From NCBI GenBank assembly GCA_963812505.1, contig CAWEVM010000015.1, positions 62,001 to 126,000 of the forward strand: 64,000 bases of DNA, read 5' to 3'. The notes below the pieces were generated by a model. That model saw nothing but the letters and a program-made list of their open reading frames with translations, made no database searches and was not told the DNA's origin. The stretch comes from JAMXLO01 sp963812505. GTDB taxonomy: Bacteria; Pseudomonadota; Alphaproteobacteria; Acetobacterales; Acetobacteraceae. Position numbers and translations under genes: made by a program. Of this stretch, positions 63,908 to 64,000 are shown one piece after another (the first letter of the stretch is position 1; the number at the start of each line of letters is the position of its first letter).

Positions 63908-64000
63908 TTATGTGGTTTGCGCGGCGCGGGCGATCGCCAGGAAATCTTCCGCGTTCAGGCTCGCCCCGCCGATCAGGCCCCCGCCGACATGCGGCACGGC
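63908..64000 (-). CDS. tpiA: Triosephosphate isomerase, C-terminal end (partial)
   Basis: The last 30 codons read VGGGLIGGASLNAEDFLAIA before a stop at 63908. GGASL is the phosphate-binding end of triosephosphate isomerase. The rest lies beyond the window. The gene is upstream of secG, as in many alphaproteobacteria, but with three sensory genes in between. Confidence 0.92.
   Translation of the reverse strand, partial: AVPHVGGGLIGGASLNAEDFLAIARAAQTT

Overview
The window reads as high-GC alphaproteobacterial chromosome. Gene order (rpsB-tsf-pyrH-frr-uppS-cdsA-dxr-rseP; tpiA/secG/pyrG/kdsA/eno), the CIRCE-controlled groESL, mntH/mntR and the CheB/CheR/PAS sensory genes suggest Rhodospirillales, perhaps Acetobacteraceae. 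That placement is inferred from gene content and order only.

Layout. 1-13.6 kb: the end of a cystathionine beta-lyase, a lytic transglycosylase, a manganese import/regulation locus (mntH, mntR, with a palindromic operator), catabolic enzymes (cyclase, deacetylase, acyl-CoA dehydrogenase, enoyl-CoA hydratase, GMC oxidoreductase), an Asp-box beta-propeller protein and groES-groEL. 13.6-26.5 kb: a decaying accessory region. It holds an istB remnant fused to a solute-binding-protein remnant, a D-aminoacylase overlapping a CobW-type GTPase, a NitT/TauT-type ABC transporter whose three genes are all broken around two intact enzymes, an intact IclR regulator, and remnants of another permease and of an AtoE-type carrier. 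It closes with intact parA-like, CopD-like and small periplasmic genes.

26.6-37.5 kb: a mobile island. It is bounded by 65-bp direct repeats (53/65 identical) that both encode the C-terminus of an EamA transporter, with a dead tyrosine recombinase end at the right border. Inside are nested insertions. An IS66-type element is split in tnpB by a four-gene serine-recombinase cassette (DUF5372-like, HTH, small protein, large recombinase). The same IS66 is cut in tnpC by an IS3-family element, which is in turn cut in orfB by an IS30-family element with clean 28-bp inverted repeats and a 3-bp target duplication. Three two-armed (Y-shaped) inverted-repeat structures with related outer stems lie just 3' of transposase genes, two here and one at 13.9 kb.

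37.4-64 kb: mostly housekeeping. It has the EamA transporter, a Pat-like acyl-CoA synthetase/GNAT protein, an HSL-type esterase, a PAS protein with a degenerate EAL-like end, then the translation/isoprenoid/envelope operon (with a TauD-type dioxygenase between tsf and pyrH), enolase, a PcaF-type thiolase, kdsA, pyrG and secG. A hybrid histidine kinase, CheB and CheR-PAS module separates secG from tpiA, whose last codons end the window.
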